From Trochalopteron elliotii (lineage: Eukaryota; Chordata; Aves; Passeriformes; Leiothrichidae), in NCBI GenBank assembly GCA_024734555.1, contig JANPWX010000076.1, positions 3,561,448 to 3,625,447 of the forward strand: 64,000 nt of DNA, given 5' to 3'. Position numbers and translations under genes: made by a program. Below the pieces are notes generated by a model, which ran no database searches, had not been told where the DNA came from, and saw nothing but the letters and a program-made list of their open reading frames with translations. Numbering within the stretch: the stretch's first letter is position 1; every line of letters starts with the position of its first letter. Positions 1 through 11,336 of the stretch are shown piece by piece.

Positions 1-130
1 CAGGTCCTCAATGTGCTGCATTGTAGATAACCTGCTCAAGCACCTGGAGCATCTTCTCCCCTTCTCCTTTCTCTTGGTGTTCACAGCTGTGTTCTGTAAA
101 TTTTTGGGGTTTGCTTTTTGTTTTTTCTCA
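1..130 (+). mobile_element. Fragment of an endogenous-retrovirus LTR
   Basis: The stretch has the same vocabulary, in the same order, as the 3' half of the two long LTRs near 53.3 and 55.6 kb: a 'cctggagca' block, a C/T-rich 'cttctccccttctcc' block, a 'cttggtgttcacag' block, then a T-rich run. It therefore looks like the tail part of the same LTR family on the plus strand. The left end is cut by the window edge and the right end fades into AT-rich DNA. No gene is carried. Confidence 0.42.
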
Positions 131-966
131 CCCCCTTTTTCCTCTCTGGTATTTCCTGTGCTTTCTTAAGTACTGTGAATGCTTGGACACAGACAAAAAA
201 CAACAAACAGCAAACAACAGCAAACACAAAAGCTGGTGGCCATTTCCATGTTAAACATGACCATTTGAGGTGATCACGGTGCTTTTTTTCACTCAAAGAC
301 AAGAGGTTTTAGGCAAACCCTCTCCAGACAGTATATTGAATGTGCACACACTATTTACACCCACAACAGGTGTTGTCATCCATGATGTTTTTAAAGGGTG
401 GATCATGCAGGCACTCTCACATTAACTCAGAGACAAAAAACGTGACAGAATGCATGAAGTTTCAGTCTTTGCAACTTGGTATCACTAAACTTGTACAATT
501 TAATTTGTGTTGCTGAGATGGTTATTTTATCTATATCCTACTTCCTACTGTTGCACTGCAAGGACAGACTGCAAGTTAAGAAGATGTTTTAATATTTCCC
601 CACCATCTGTGAGTTAAATACAATGGAAACTCAATCTCAGGTCATTTTCATTAGAAATGGCAATGAATGCATAGCAGACACAAGATGAAAAAATCATAAT
701 ATACGGTGATTTAAAAATGTATAATTCCAACATATAGAGTTACAACATAAAAAGTAAAAAGTACGAAAATTTGCACTTACAAACTCAGTGAATCACACAG
801 AAAAAGTTTATCCCTCAAACCTATAAAACAAGAAATTCTAATTCCATCTCTAAGTAAAATCATATTTCCCATCTGTTTGTTACTTATTTTCCCTAATTTT
901 GCAAATTCTCCTCTTGAGAAAAAATCAGGTAATTTTAACCAATTAGTCATTCTGATTTCTTATAAA
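131..966. other. AT-rich non-coding stretch
   Basis: No coding region, repeat family or RNA gene is recognised. The minus-strand open frame at 81-302 starts in the LTR fragment's complement, has no recognisable domain, and is taken as chance. Confidence 0.55.
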
Positions 967-1203
967 AACTGGTCTGGAAAGGACCTTGAGAAAGCTTACA
1001 TTTTATCCCTCTAACCCAAGGAGATATAATTCCTGATTTATACTTGTTTCATATGTTTTTAAAGACCGATCCACTGATGGATGCCACAATATTCCTCCAA
1101 GCAGTGTATGCCAGCACTTAATTATCACTATTGTTGTAATTTTTTTCTAAATGTCTTAGTGGATTCTTTCTTGCTGAATTTAATTTTCAGCACTTCTCCA
1201 CAG
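967..1203 (-). mobile_element. Old, strongly diverged CR1 LINE 3' fragment
   Basis: On the plus strand the order of blocks (a 'ggaaaggaccttgag' opening, 'ttaaagaccgatccactgatgga', 'ccagcacttaattatc', then 'cctaatgtc'-like and 'aatttaat' blocks) follows the complement of an ancient CR1 3' UTR. Divergence is much higher than in the CR1 that starts directly at its right edge, so this is an older insertion. It is non-coding. Confidence is moderate because only short blocks match. Confidence 0.5.
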
Positions 1204-1705
1204 AATCACAGAATGGTTTGGATTGGAAGGGAATGCAAAGATCATCTAGTTCTAACTGCCTCACCATGGTCAGGGATGCCACCCACTATATCAGGTTCAG
1301 TGGTGAAGTCACATCCAGCCCAGCCTTGAACCCTTCCTGGGATGGGTCACCCACAACTTCTTAACCTGTTCAGTACCTTGCCTCCCTCACAGCAAAGAAT
1401 TCTTTTCCTAATATCTCATTGAAACCTACCCTCTTTTAGTCTGAATCCATTCCCCCTTGCCCTGTCACTACGCACTCTTGTAAAAAGTCCCTTGTCTCCA
1501 TTTTTTATGATCCCTTCAGGTACTGAAAGGCTGCAATTAGATCACTCTGGAGCCTTCTTTCCTTCAGGCTGAATGATCCCAACTCTTTCAGCCTTTTCTC
1601 ATAGGAGAGGTGCTCCATCCCTCTAATATCTTCTTGAGCCCTCCTTTACGCTTGCTCCAAGAGGTTCATGTCCTTGCTGTGTTGGGGTCTGCAGACTACT
1701 CTACT
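1199..1705 (-). mobile_element. CR1 LINE 3' fragment
   Basis: The plus strand opens with 'cagaatcacagaatggtttg' followed by 'ttggaagggaa', the complement of a CR1 3' terminus. It then runs through the typical order: 'catctagttctaac', 'aacctgttcagtacc', 'ttcctaatatctcat', 'ccccttgccctgtcacta', 'tactgaaaggctgcaattag', 'ctcataggagaggtgctcca' and 'ccttgctgtgttggggtct'. It holds the 3' UTR and the extreme C-terminus of the reverse transcriptase frame, both broken by substitutions and small indels. As usual for CR1 it is 5' truncated. Confidence 0.93.
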
Positions 1706-3711
1706 GTAGACATGGTAAACAAGTTATCCTTTTTGCACCAGTCATTTATCTTATGAACACTACCATATGCTCTTACTGTGAAGGTCTTTAGACTAAAATC
1801 CTACAGCTATTTCAGTCATGGACCTGTATGCTGACCGTTTCAATATTTTACAATAGGTTCACTTTAGCAATGCAAGACCACAGATGCTCAGGATAACTTC
1901 CAATCATTTTGTAGAGAAATCTATTATGCCAGTTTTACCTGTCTTTGTCTTTATGCAAACAAGTATTCCAAACTTTACAACACTATTTAAATTCAATCTA
2001 TCTTTACAAATATCTCTTCAGTTTTTAAAACTGTGTTGAATTCCAGTGTTGTACTTCTATATTATGTCAGTCCACCCCAATAATGACAGATCAGAGATTA
2101 ATTCTACATTTTAAGACGAAATGTCCATGTATGACATTTTCATCTTTCAAGCAAGGAAAGAAAACAATTTCTTTTAGAATGGCATTTCAGAATATGTCAG
2201 AAATTATTAATTTGCCAAAATGGTATACTTACTATCACATAAGGCTAAGATTTTAGTGATACTACTCTATTCATTCTAAATCACATGAGTTAAAGAGCTG
2301 ACAATTGAGTTACTGTATTTAATATTAATATGCCCATGACAAATATACAAATGTAATACTAAAGTGATAACCACTGACTAAACAGTTCTTTTTACCAATA
2401 AACTTATTTTAGTTTACTTTTGCTTTTGAAAAAGAACCAAAACAAGAAGAGTATATCGAACTCTTTTGTCCAAAACCAAAAAAAGCCCAAACCCTATCAA
2501 TGATGCCAGAAAAGCTTCAGTTGCAGTTTCTCTTTAACTATGCATTTTGAGTTGATATAATACAGTTCTAAGCCTTCTGTATCCAGTAGAACTTAACTTG
2601 TATTAGTTATAAAATCAATTACTTCTACTGCTGGAACAGCTCAATAAACTTGGGTTTTTTTCTGTTTTTCCTTTTTTTTTTCCAAAGCATAGAATTGAGT
2701 GCAGCACTACTGGAACAATTTGGTGAATATTATGTGTTTATCTGAAACCTCATTGTACAGACAGATGTAACAGGTCATTCTCTCATTTTTCTTTTCTGTC
2801 TGTGCAATTACCTCCTGCATCTGGCTAAGCAATGACTTGATTAGCTTAATTAACTGTAACTTTTTAAGCCCTCAATACTTTCTGTATAACAGATATGACA
2901 CAATATATTCGATCCGTTATTCTTATATTCATTTAAATTAAAATGTACTTATTCCTTTTCTATCTTTGCATAAGTCCTACTAGTACTATATCCACATGCC
3001 ACACAGACACAGGTTTGATGACTTCCAGGTTAAAAAAGTGGTTTAATTGTGTCATCATTGTATCAGATAAGACACAAGTTTAGTTTGCACACAGCAAATA
3101 CAAAAATATTTTAAAAATGGCATCAGATAAGCTTATAATACATACATTTGCACTTAAAATATCACTTGGTATAAAGAGATGATGAAATTTTCATTTTTAT
3201 TTCTCCTGGCTGCAAATGGGTTCCAGGAATGGAAGACAGTTACATTAGAATGCTAATAGTATTCTTGACATGGAGGAGATCTTTTTGATCTCCTTTTTGA
3301 ATTGAGTACTTATATTTTAATGGTAGAAAACAGTCAGTTCTTCCCATATTGTTGTCAATAATGGAAGGAATTCATTATGTCCTATAGTCTCAGCCTACAA
3401 TCCTTGCCTAGGAAGATCAAATCTATGTAAAGTTGTTCAGAGACACCTACACTAGTATGACAATCAGTCTCACCTCAGGCTTAGCCATCATCTGTCTGTG
3501 TAGACATATAGAACATGTATACACATGATGGTAGTATTTTATTTTATCCTGTATGACCACAAATTTTGGTCACATAAATTTGATAGTGCTTTAAGCCTGT
3601 AAAAATTGATCCAGTAATGGGCAAAACTCCAAAACCTAAATTAGAATCACAGCAGTTGGAGTATGCTTTCTGCTACCCCAGAAAGGAAAAGGTTTAGGTC
3701 CTACATTATGT
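1706..3711. other. AT-rich non-coding stretch
   Basis: No gene or repeat family is recognised over these 2 kb. There is a short T run near 2655-2682 and a perfect hairpin at 3274-3294 (arms AGGAGATC/GATCTCCT, loop of five T, more T after it). The longest frames are short and without domains. Confidence 0.55.
3274..3294. repeat. Short perfect inverted repeat
   Basis: Arms AGGAGATC and GATCTCCT (8 bases) enclose a loop of five T and are followed by a further T run. In a bird genome this is not a terminator; it is recorded only as a secondary-structure site. Confidence 0.6.
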
Positions 3712-4345
3712 TAAAGTTTTCATCAATGACATAGTGGGATTGAGCACACTCTCAGAACGTTTGCTGAAGACATCAAGTTGAACAACATGGTAAAGGGAAG
3801 TGACATCATCCAGAGAGACCTTGACAGGCTTGCAAGGGGAATCTATGCAAACATCATGAAGTTCAACAAAGGCAGGTGGAAGGTCCTGCATGTGAGTCTA
3901 TGTAATCCCATTCACAAATTCAGGCTGGGCAGAGAATGGATTGAGAGTAGCCCTGAGAAGGAGAACTTGAGGCATGGCTTGACAAGAAGCAAAATATGAC
4001 TTGTCAATGTCAGTTGGAAACCCAGGAAGTTATTCACAACCCAAGCTTCATCAGAAGATGTGTGGCCAGCAAGTAAGAGAGGGTGGTTCTACCGCTCCAT
4101 TCTGCTCTGGGGAGACCCCACTTGGAGTATTTTGTCCAGCTCTGGAATCCTCAAGTACAAGGACAAGTACCAATTGGAGTGGGTCTAGAGAAAAGCCACA
4201 AAAATTATCAGAGGGCTGGAGCACCTCTCCTACAAGGAAAGAATGCTCTGGAGATGTCTCATTGCAGTGTTTCTCTACTTCCAGCAGTACAAGTCTTTCC
4301 CCATAAGAAAGATGGAGACAAACTATTTAGTAAGACCTGTTACAA
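3712..4345 (+). mobile_element. CR1 LINE fragment, reverse transcriptase C-terminus to 3' UTR
   Basis: The order of blocks matches sense-strand CR1: 'catcaatgacatagtgggat' (the FINDL-type region after the reverse transcriptase core), 'gagcacactctcagaacgtt', 'gctgaagacatcaagttgaa', 'agagaccttgacaggctt', 'atgaagttcaacaaaggcag', 'aaggtcctgcatgtg', 'tggagtattttgtccagctc', 'aagccacaaaaattatcaga' and 'gggctggagcacctctccta'. The frame is interrupted by several shifts; partial frames at 3778-3999 and 4001-4306 are remnants. After about 4270 the match weakens, and the usual 3' end (the ATTCTATGA-type tail) is absent, so the copy is truncated or decayed at both ends. Confidence 0.88.
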
Positions 4346-5607
4346 TATGAGACATTACCATTTGATCTAGTGTGGGATTGCCCAGAAGCTACCCTACATA
4401 CATCTGTTCCACCATCATCCTCCATGTGCAGAAAAAGTCTAGGACTACTGATAGAGTTTATACAGTTACTAGATTAATTATTTTGTATTACTGGAGTAAT
4501 GCTGAATGATCCAACCCACTGATGGTGGTCTTAGGTTAGTAACTCTCGTGGCAGACAGGGCAAAACTAACTTGGCTTAATGCAAGACCTCTCACATGTCT
4601 GTGAATTACAAAGTGCAGCTAATATAAGTTTATTCTCTTCCTAGTAACCTTATCTGATTATGAATTATCTTTCTTTAGGAAATCTAGTTCATGCATAATT
4701 TCTTTGACTTCAAACTCAGACTTTTCAAATCTTTTCAGAGGTTTATACGTAGATACAAAGTGACCAGAGAAGTTTCCTAAGGCCTGTTAATAGGGCAAAT
4801 AGGTCACACTCCACAAGTTTCCATAGTTCAGCTTTTCGCACTGTGCATACTGGACTGTATCTGTGTTTCTCATTAGAGTTTTTCCATGAGTTTCCCATTC
4901 AGTTCAATGAGCTGGCCCCAGGAGCAGCGGCAGACTCCTATGGGCTGTCCATTCAAGTGCTGAAGGAAAAGGAAAACTGATCTCTCTGTGCACTACTTGT
5001 TTCTCTTTTTATAAGCATTTAATTAGTGTTTGGTATCACCATGGTTCACTCAGTGCGAGGAAGATATCTCCAAAGAATATTAAATCTCTGAGTTACTGCT
5101 TTTCAAGGCATATGTCCCATAAAATTCTTATGTGGACAGCTTTGCATGTGGTGGCATTGAAATTGTTATCTCAGATTGAAACCAAATTACCAGAAAATCC
5201 AAACAATACTTGTAACCATAATATATTTTTTTCAATATTTATTATCCTACTAGTTTAGCTTTAAGAGCAAATATTTTCTGCAACCACTAATAATTTTTAT
5301 TAGAATTACATTTAGCTGTGCTAAAGGAGAGGTCTCCCTAGAGTACTCCTGCTTCTAAAAATGTTTCATTTTTTTGTTTAGGTAATTTATGCTTTTTTCC
5401 ACTTAACAGCTGTGTTTTGAAATTTGCCCTGTGCATTCAGAGAGGCATAACTATCCTTTTACATCTATACACTCAAACAAATATATCACTAGGTCAGATG
5501 TAAAGTCCTAATGATTTTAAGTGAGGTTACAAGAGGTCTACAGGGTATGAAATAGAATAGCACAATAAAATATTCTATTTTCAGCAGCTACTGAAAAGTT
5601 TGCAATT
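4346..5607. other. AT-rich non-coding stretch
   Basis: No coding region, repeat family or RNA gene recognised. A slightly GC-richer patch near 4905-4960 has no family I know. Confidence 0.55.
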
Positions 5608-5742
5608 ATCACAGAATCACAGAATAAACTAGATTGGAAAAGACCTTTGAGATCATCAAGTTCATTACTAAAAATCACAGCTATGCAGGCATAGCCACAT
5701 CTTTAGAATGTCTTAATATTAAAAAATCCACTCAGGTTCAAA
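5608..5742 (-). mobile_element. Short diverged CR1 3' end
   Basis: The plus strand begins with two tandem 'atcacagaat' units, the complement of the CR1 terminal octamer-like repeats. 'agattggaaaagacctttga' and 'gatcatcaagttcattac' follow. The remaining ~70 bases align only loosely with the CR1 3' UTR ('catagccacatctttag'). It is a 5'-truncated, old, non-coding copy. Confidence 0.75.
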
Positions 5743-6490
5743 GATAAATAAAAAGTGTAAAAATGCAACACAATGAGAGTTTGCACAAAAGAAGCATAAT
5801 TTCATTTTCAATAAACACAGTTCCAGTTAGTTTTCTACCAGAAAACTTGGGAATCTAGCCCAAGAAAAAAAGGGGTTGAATGCCCTGGATCTTTTCAACA
5901 CCTTTGCATGTTAACCACTTCACATCATCAAAGAAACCCCAGCTAATCTTTTTCTATTGGTGATTCAGACAAACTGTTCAAAATTCTTCTTATGATTAGG
6001 CAAATCCTTGGAGATTTATTTTTCCCAAACATATGCAGATTTCTGCCATGTTTACATATAAAGTGACTTTGTAAAGTGGACTTCCTACAGGCAAATATAT
6101 CCTTGTCTAAACAGCACTGTTTTGCTGCTGTAGTGTCCTTAGACAAGTATTTTTTAAGTACAGACATTTAGAAAACAGTCAGATGACTGCTCAGAATTCC
6201 ATGGAGGAGAGTAGTGACCAGTTTCATCATAAATAGTGCATCACTGGCAATAGCCCAAGATAAAGGTGTGAGATATAAATATGTATCACTGCCAAAAAAG
6301 CACTTGTAAAGCACAATGAGACAGGAACATTTCACAGCTTTTGTTTTGTTGTGACTATGTGTTTGGGAAATGAAAACAAGAAAGCTAAGGAAAAAAAAAA
6401 AAATAAGAGAAACAGAATAGTGAGTGAATGAAATACAGATTTGACACTGAATAAAGTCAAGGTGTGTAGAGCTAGGAAACAGATTTGGGT
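5743..6490. other. AT-rich non-coding stretch
   Basis: No gene recognised. It contains an A run at about 6390-6403. The open frame on the minus strand at 5943-6167 has no recognisable domain and is taken as chance. Confidence 0.55.
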
Positions 6491-6886
6491 TGTCCAGATT
6501 CCAGCCAGGACAGGGTTAATTTCTGCAGTAGCCGTGAGGGAACATGGTTATGACACAGAAGTTATTTTATAACCTCACATCATTGCCAGGGATAAGGGAA
6601 AGGGCTCTCTTCTGGGGAGAAGATGTTCATTCTGGTTGAGAAAATGTGATGGAGGGAGCCTTCTGGTATTGTCTGTTATTTGAAGATGGGGGAAGGGCAG
6701 GATGCGCACATGAATTGGTTCTGACTTATACCCTCTGTCATTGATATTGTTGCTGTTACTGTTCATTTTATCTCATTGTGGTTTCCAGGAAATTGTTCTT
6801 AACTTAACTCCTGATCTTTGCCTTTTGTGCTTTCAGTTGTAGTGGGGAAGAGGAGCAGTGCGTGGTTTTAGTGGGAGTACTAAACT
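6491..6886 (+). mobile_element. Diverged solo LTR of an avian endogenous retrovirus
   Basis: The left end TGTCCAGATT is followed by 'ccaggacagggttaatttct' and 'gcagtagccgtgaggg', then a 'cctcacatcattgc' block and a long U3-like middle. Near the right end come 'tgttcttaacttaactcctg' and 'ggggaagaggagcagtgcgtgg', closing on a 'gtactaaacta' block. This is the order of a common bird LTR whose intact form ends in a TTAAACCA-like string. It is old and no target duplication is visible. The minus-strand frame at 6575-6766 inside it is not a gene. No internal retroviral sequence is seen beside it. Confidence 0.68.
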
Positions 6887-9800
6887 AGAAAATACCATTT
6901 CTAAACTATGATAGGGGTTTATGGAACTATTCCTCTTAATGTATTGAAACGTGAACTATTGTTTTTTTCTTAAGAACAGTGCGGAATATTGCAGATTTAA
7001 CTGGATGCATTCATACCGTAAAAGCCAGAACATGGTGAAGTCATCTTGGGGAAGAATTCTTTCAGTTAATCACAAAATATGACTTGGTAAACTTAATCAG
7101 AAACCAATGGGTTTAAATTCATGACCCAAAACATGCACAAGTCATCCTCTTACTACCTGTATACCAAACACAATGCTAGGTGCAAATTGGTGCTGACAAT
7201 ATCAAATACCCATCAACTAAGAAGATTGGCTAAGAAGAATTTACTGGAGCAAAACTGAGGTACTTGTGCCTAGGTGTTTAAATTCTAGTAGAATGATCCC
7301 CACCCAAAAGACAGTAAATTGTAGTAAGATTAATTTTAAATAAGGCAAATAAATCCTCACAGAAATTACTAATATAATTTATCGATACTTATGTATCCAT
7401 GAAAAATATACTTGAGCTTCTCTGTTGAGATACAATGTACAATGTTGTTGTTTACGATGCATTGTAGCAAAATCAAATGCAGTAGTAATGCGGTAGTGGT
7501 CTGGCCATGTCCCCAAATAAAATGTAATGAAAGCAAGTTCAAAATATGCTTTTTAGCGCCAGTAATTTATGTCATGGTCATTGATCTCAACTTATCCTTA
7601 AGTTAAAACTACCAAGAGTAAAGCCCCAGGTTGTCACTGGAGAATTGTCTTATTAAAATCACATTATGTCAGCTACAAAAATATTCATTCTTGTTAGACA
7701 CTTACAATCTAACTGCACCAGTTTTGCACAGTTTTTAAGTGGAATGAAGTCTGGTATTTATAGATAGTCTGTTAATTTAGTGTGCAATGCAAATTCCTGC
7801 AATTTAAAAACAAATTTGATTTTTCTGAGAGGCTGGAAGTTAAAGATTATTTTTAGATTTTCAGCTTCAGATGCTGAAGCCTGAAGTTTGATGTAGCTTT
7901 ACAGTTTGTGACCCAATATCCTTATTTGCACATTGGTCAAATATTTCAAGTACTTTGAGTGAAACGAAGTATCTAACACAACAACAGCTCTCCAATACAT
8001 GAAATAATCACGCAGTTACACCTAAAGGCAAATCAGCACCAGAGATAATGTATAACAAAAATCAGGAACAAAAATCAACTCAGTTCATCACAGAACACAC
8101 GAAATTTTCAATTCAATATGAACCAGCTCCTTTGTCAACGAACTAGATAATATTATTGTATGGCAACACAAAATTTTTTAAGGTAGGAGTCTACTATTTA
8201 CAGTATGAATGGCATGGCTAGACATACAAACCATAAATATTAAGTAGAAATAAGATACTAGTACTGACAGTCTGTATGATAGTGAATCTCTTGCTAGAAT
8301 ATTAGGCTTTGTTCTAGTGCCCTTATTTTGTGATGGAAGTTAAAAAATTGGAAAGAGATCTGTGAGCAATAAAAATAAAAATTTAAGATTTTTACTATTA
8401 GTTTTACCAATTGAAATCTTCTAAGACCATCTTTTCCTGCTGAACAAGTGTTCCTTACCATAAAAGACCATACTATAGCCAAATAGTTACGTTCCATCTT
8501 AAAAAGAAATCCTGGACTGGAAATTAGCAAATTTTAAACAGCTATTTAAAATTACTCAGGAGGTCATGCAAGATTATCATTACAGCTTTCTCTGACAGTA
8601 AAACTTGCCACCCAGCGTATGAATTAACAGAAGACATATGTAGAAAAATTAAACTGAAGTTAAGTTTTCAGCTGCTTTCACAGGCTTCAGGAAGATAAAT
8701 TGCTCCATATACTCAGGGCTAAGCTTATATAACTAACATGTCCTAAGTGATAAGAGTGGTATATTTGCACAGTCTGGTAAATGAACCTGCTTTGCATCAA
8801 TGTAAGAATAGAGGGGTTCAATTTTGTCTTGGTAATTTAAAAGCATGATTAGTTAGAGTAACAGCTAAAACTCTCAAATAGGCTTTCCTTGTTAACCAAA
8901 GGCAGGAATCGTTTTTCAGTAAGACTGTTTATCAGCTATATTACCTATAACTGTAAAATGGCAATCATTCTGTGCTACTTTGGATGAGTTTTTAGAAGAC
9001 TGTGAACGTAAAGTTGGTATTAAATGACTTCTAGATGTTGATGAATTATGCCTAATATCACAGTAAGGAACCTGATTTATTTGGAGAATCTGAATTACAT
9101 TTTCAACATTACATTTGATACCTGCTCAATATTTTATATTATCATTTGTAGACTATTGCTAGACTTCAGTCATCTTGTACAGACTGTAAACAGCTCATTC
9201 AGAATTTCATTGCACCAGATCACTGCAGAAACCTATTTCTGTGTCTGTGAGCATACACAAACTCAATTTTCTCATGCTTTCACTAGAAGGGTGTTGCTAG
9301 CACATTGTACCAAGATGCAATATTATTTACCATCCTTCCACTTTTTTGAATGGGGACACAAATTTTAAGTTCTCAGACAAAATTTAAAATAATTATGTGA
9401 AAGAGCTACAACCAATTTTCTTTCACACTAGGTTGCTTCTTGAGTGAGAATATGGGTCCTCTAAATCTTTTTAGTAGACTGGGGAAAGATTGGCCCTTTG
9501 GTAGTCAAAATTACTCTTCTGCTGCATAAACTTGGGTATGTATTTGAATATGTCTTGACAAAAACCAGTTATAAACTCTCACAGGCTATTCCTTTTATAT
9601 CTGTTCATCCATCAGTTTGGAGGATATTATATTCAAGAGCAGACACACAGGTTTTTTGTACAGTTTAGCCATACCATCTGCTTGTATTTAAGAGAAGATC
9701 ACTTTTTTTTAATATAATTCATATTTTCTGATGCTATTAGTATTTTTTTAATTAATCATCTATACTACTCAAAGACAAAGAGTGTCAGACATTTTATAGG

Positions 9801-10640
9801 TTTCAGACTGTCTTTACAGTATATCTTTAAAAAAATTCCATATTAATAGACAAATGGGCATAGACTCAGTCTCCTAGACAATTTTTTTCTGTCATATTAT
9901 ATGCCTCAAAATGCACTGTTAAATTCCTTAAACGTTTGACAGTAAGTAGCAAGGTAACTACCATCATATCATCTAACTCACAGCATACAACAAGGGACTT
10001 ACCTGATATAGCAAATATTCAAAAATACTAACTAAATGGAGAAATAATGAAAGAACCCTATTCCTGCACTATTCAGAGAATTAACCTAAGTTTCACTAAA
10101 CACCTTAGGTAAGATAGACTTACATATGGCTAAGAAACACTCTTAGGATATATTTAACCTATTTAATGATATTGAAAGCTGAATTAAAAAGAAATTTATT
10201 ATCGTTTAAAGAGTTTTTAATAGGTACTAAAACAGACAGAGAGCACAAATACTGCCCTGGCTTAGAAGACACATGGATTCACTGTATTAACTGGAGTTCT
10301 CTATGACATATACTACAATATTGTCTAGAATTATGAGTTTTAGTAAATTTATGCCTGAAGTTACTGGCTTTGAACTTCATGTGTCACTCACAGTAAGTAA
10401 AGGGCATGTTAAATTAGAGGTGTTAGAGCTTTGAGCTGGGCCCCACTGAGGGACTGCTATAGTTTCACAGAGTTTTGTTTAGGTGTTTCTATCTTCCTCT
10501 GAGCTTACAAAAAGTATAGAACTCAGGTGCAAAATTTAGAGTTATATGACAACAATTGTGACAACAATTTTCAAAATGGAAGGTGTCTGCGTCTGAAGAT
10601 CTGATTCGTACCCACCTCTACTAAGACACTGTGTTTTGGA
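6887..10640. other. AT-rich non-coding stretch (3.7 kb)
   Basis: No gene, RNA gene or repeat family recognised. A small hairpin lies near 7866-7882 (GCTTCAG, ATG loop, CTGAAGC). The 106-codon frame at 9048-9368 has no domain, low-complexity composition and no splice or promoter context, and is taken as chance. Confidence 0.55.
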
Positions 10641-11336
10641 ACCGTAGAATCATTTAGGTTGGAAAAGACCTCCAAGATCAAGTCCAACCTTTGATCATCC
10701 CTTTGACAAACAGACCATAGCACTAAGTGCCATGTCCGGGTATTTCTCGAACACCTCCAGGAATGGTGACTTCACCACCTCCTTGTCCCAATTCTTAGCA
10801 ATCCTTTCCACGAATAAATTCTTCCTGATGTCCAACCTGAACCTCTCCAGGTGCATCCTGAGGTCATATCCTGTTGTCCTGTCGCTGACTGCCTGAGAGA
10901 AAAGGCCAACTCTTATCTTTCTACTCTCTCAGGTAGTTATAGCGAGTGATAAGGTCCTCCTGAGCCCCGTTTTTCCTCAGGCTAAACAACCCCAGCCACT
11001 TCTCATAGGACTTATTCCGCAGACCCTTCCCTAGCTCCATTGCCCCTCCATGGACTCACTCCAGCACCATAATGTCCTTGTATCGAGGAGCCCAGAACTG
11101 GACACAGCACTCGGGCTATGGCCTCACCAGTGCCAAGTACAGAGGGACAATCCCTGCCCTGGTCCTGCTGGCCACACTATTGCTGACACAGGCCAGGATG
11201 CCACTGGCCTTCTTGGCCATCTGGGCACACTTTGGTCATGTTCACCTGCTGTTGCCCACCACCACCAGAACCTTATTTGCTGGGCAGCTTTCCCTCAGCC
11301 CACAGCACTGCACGAGGTTTTTGGGACCTGAGCGGG
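10641..11336 (-). mobile_element. CR1 LINE 3' fragment, well preserved
   Basis: The plus strand starts with 'gtagaatcatttaggttgga' then 'aaagacctccaagatcaagt', the complement of a CR1 3' end. Downstream are 'ggaatggtgacttcaccacc', 'aataaattcttcctgatgtc', 'aacctgaacctctccaggtg', 'tcaggctaaacaaccccagc', 'catggactcactccagcacc', 'aatgtccttgtatcgaggag' and 'cccagaactggacacagcac'. It is truncated in the reverse transcriptase C-terminal part around 'ttgggacctgagcgggtg'. Plus-strand frames at 11050-11331 and 11072-11455 are antisense shadows. The GC content stands well above its surroundings. Confidence 0.93.

Noticed and set aside
3274..3294. Hairpin plus T run read as an intrinsic terminator
   Set aside because: The window is vertebrate nuclear DNA, where this bacterial signal has no such role; no polymerase III gene is upstream.
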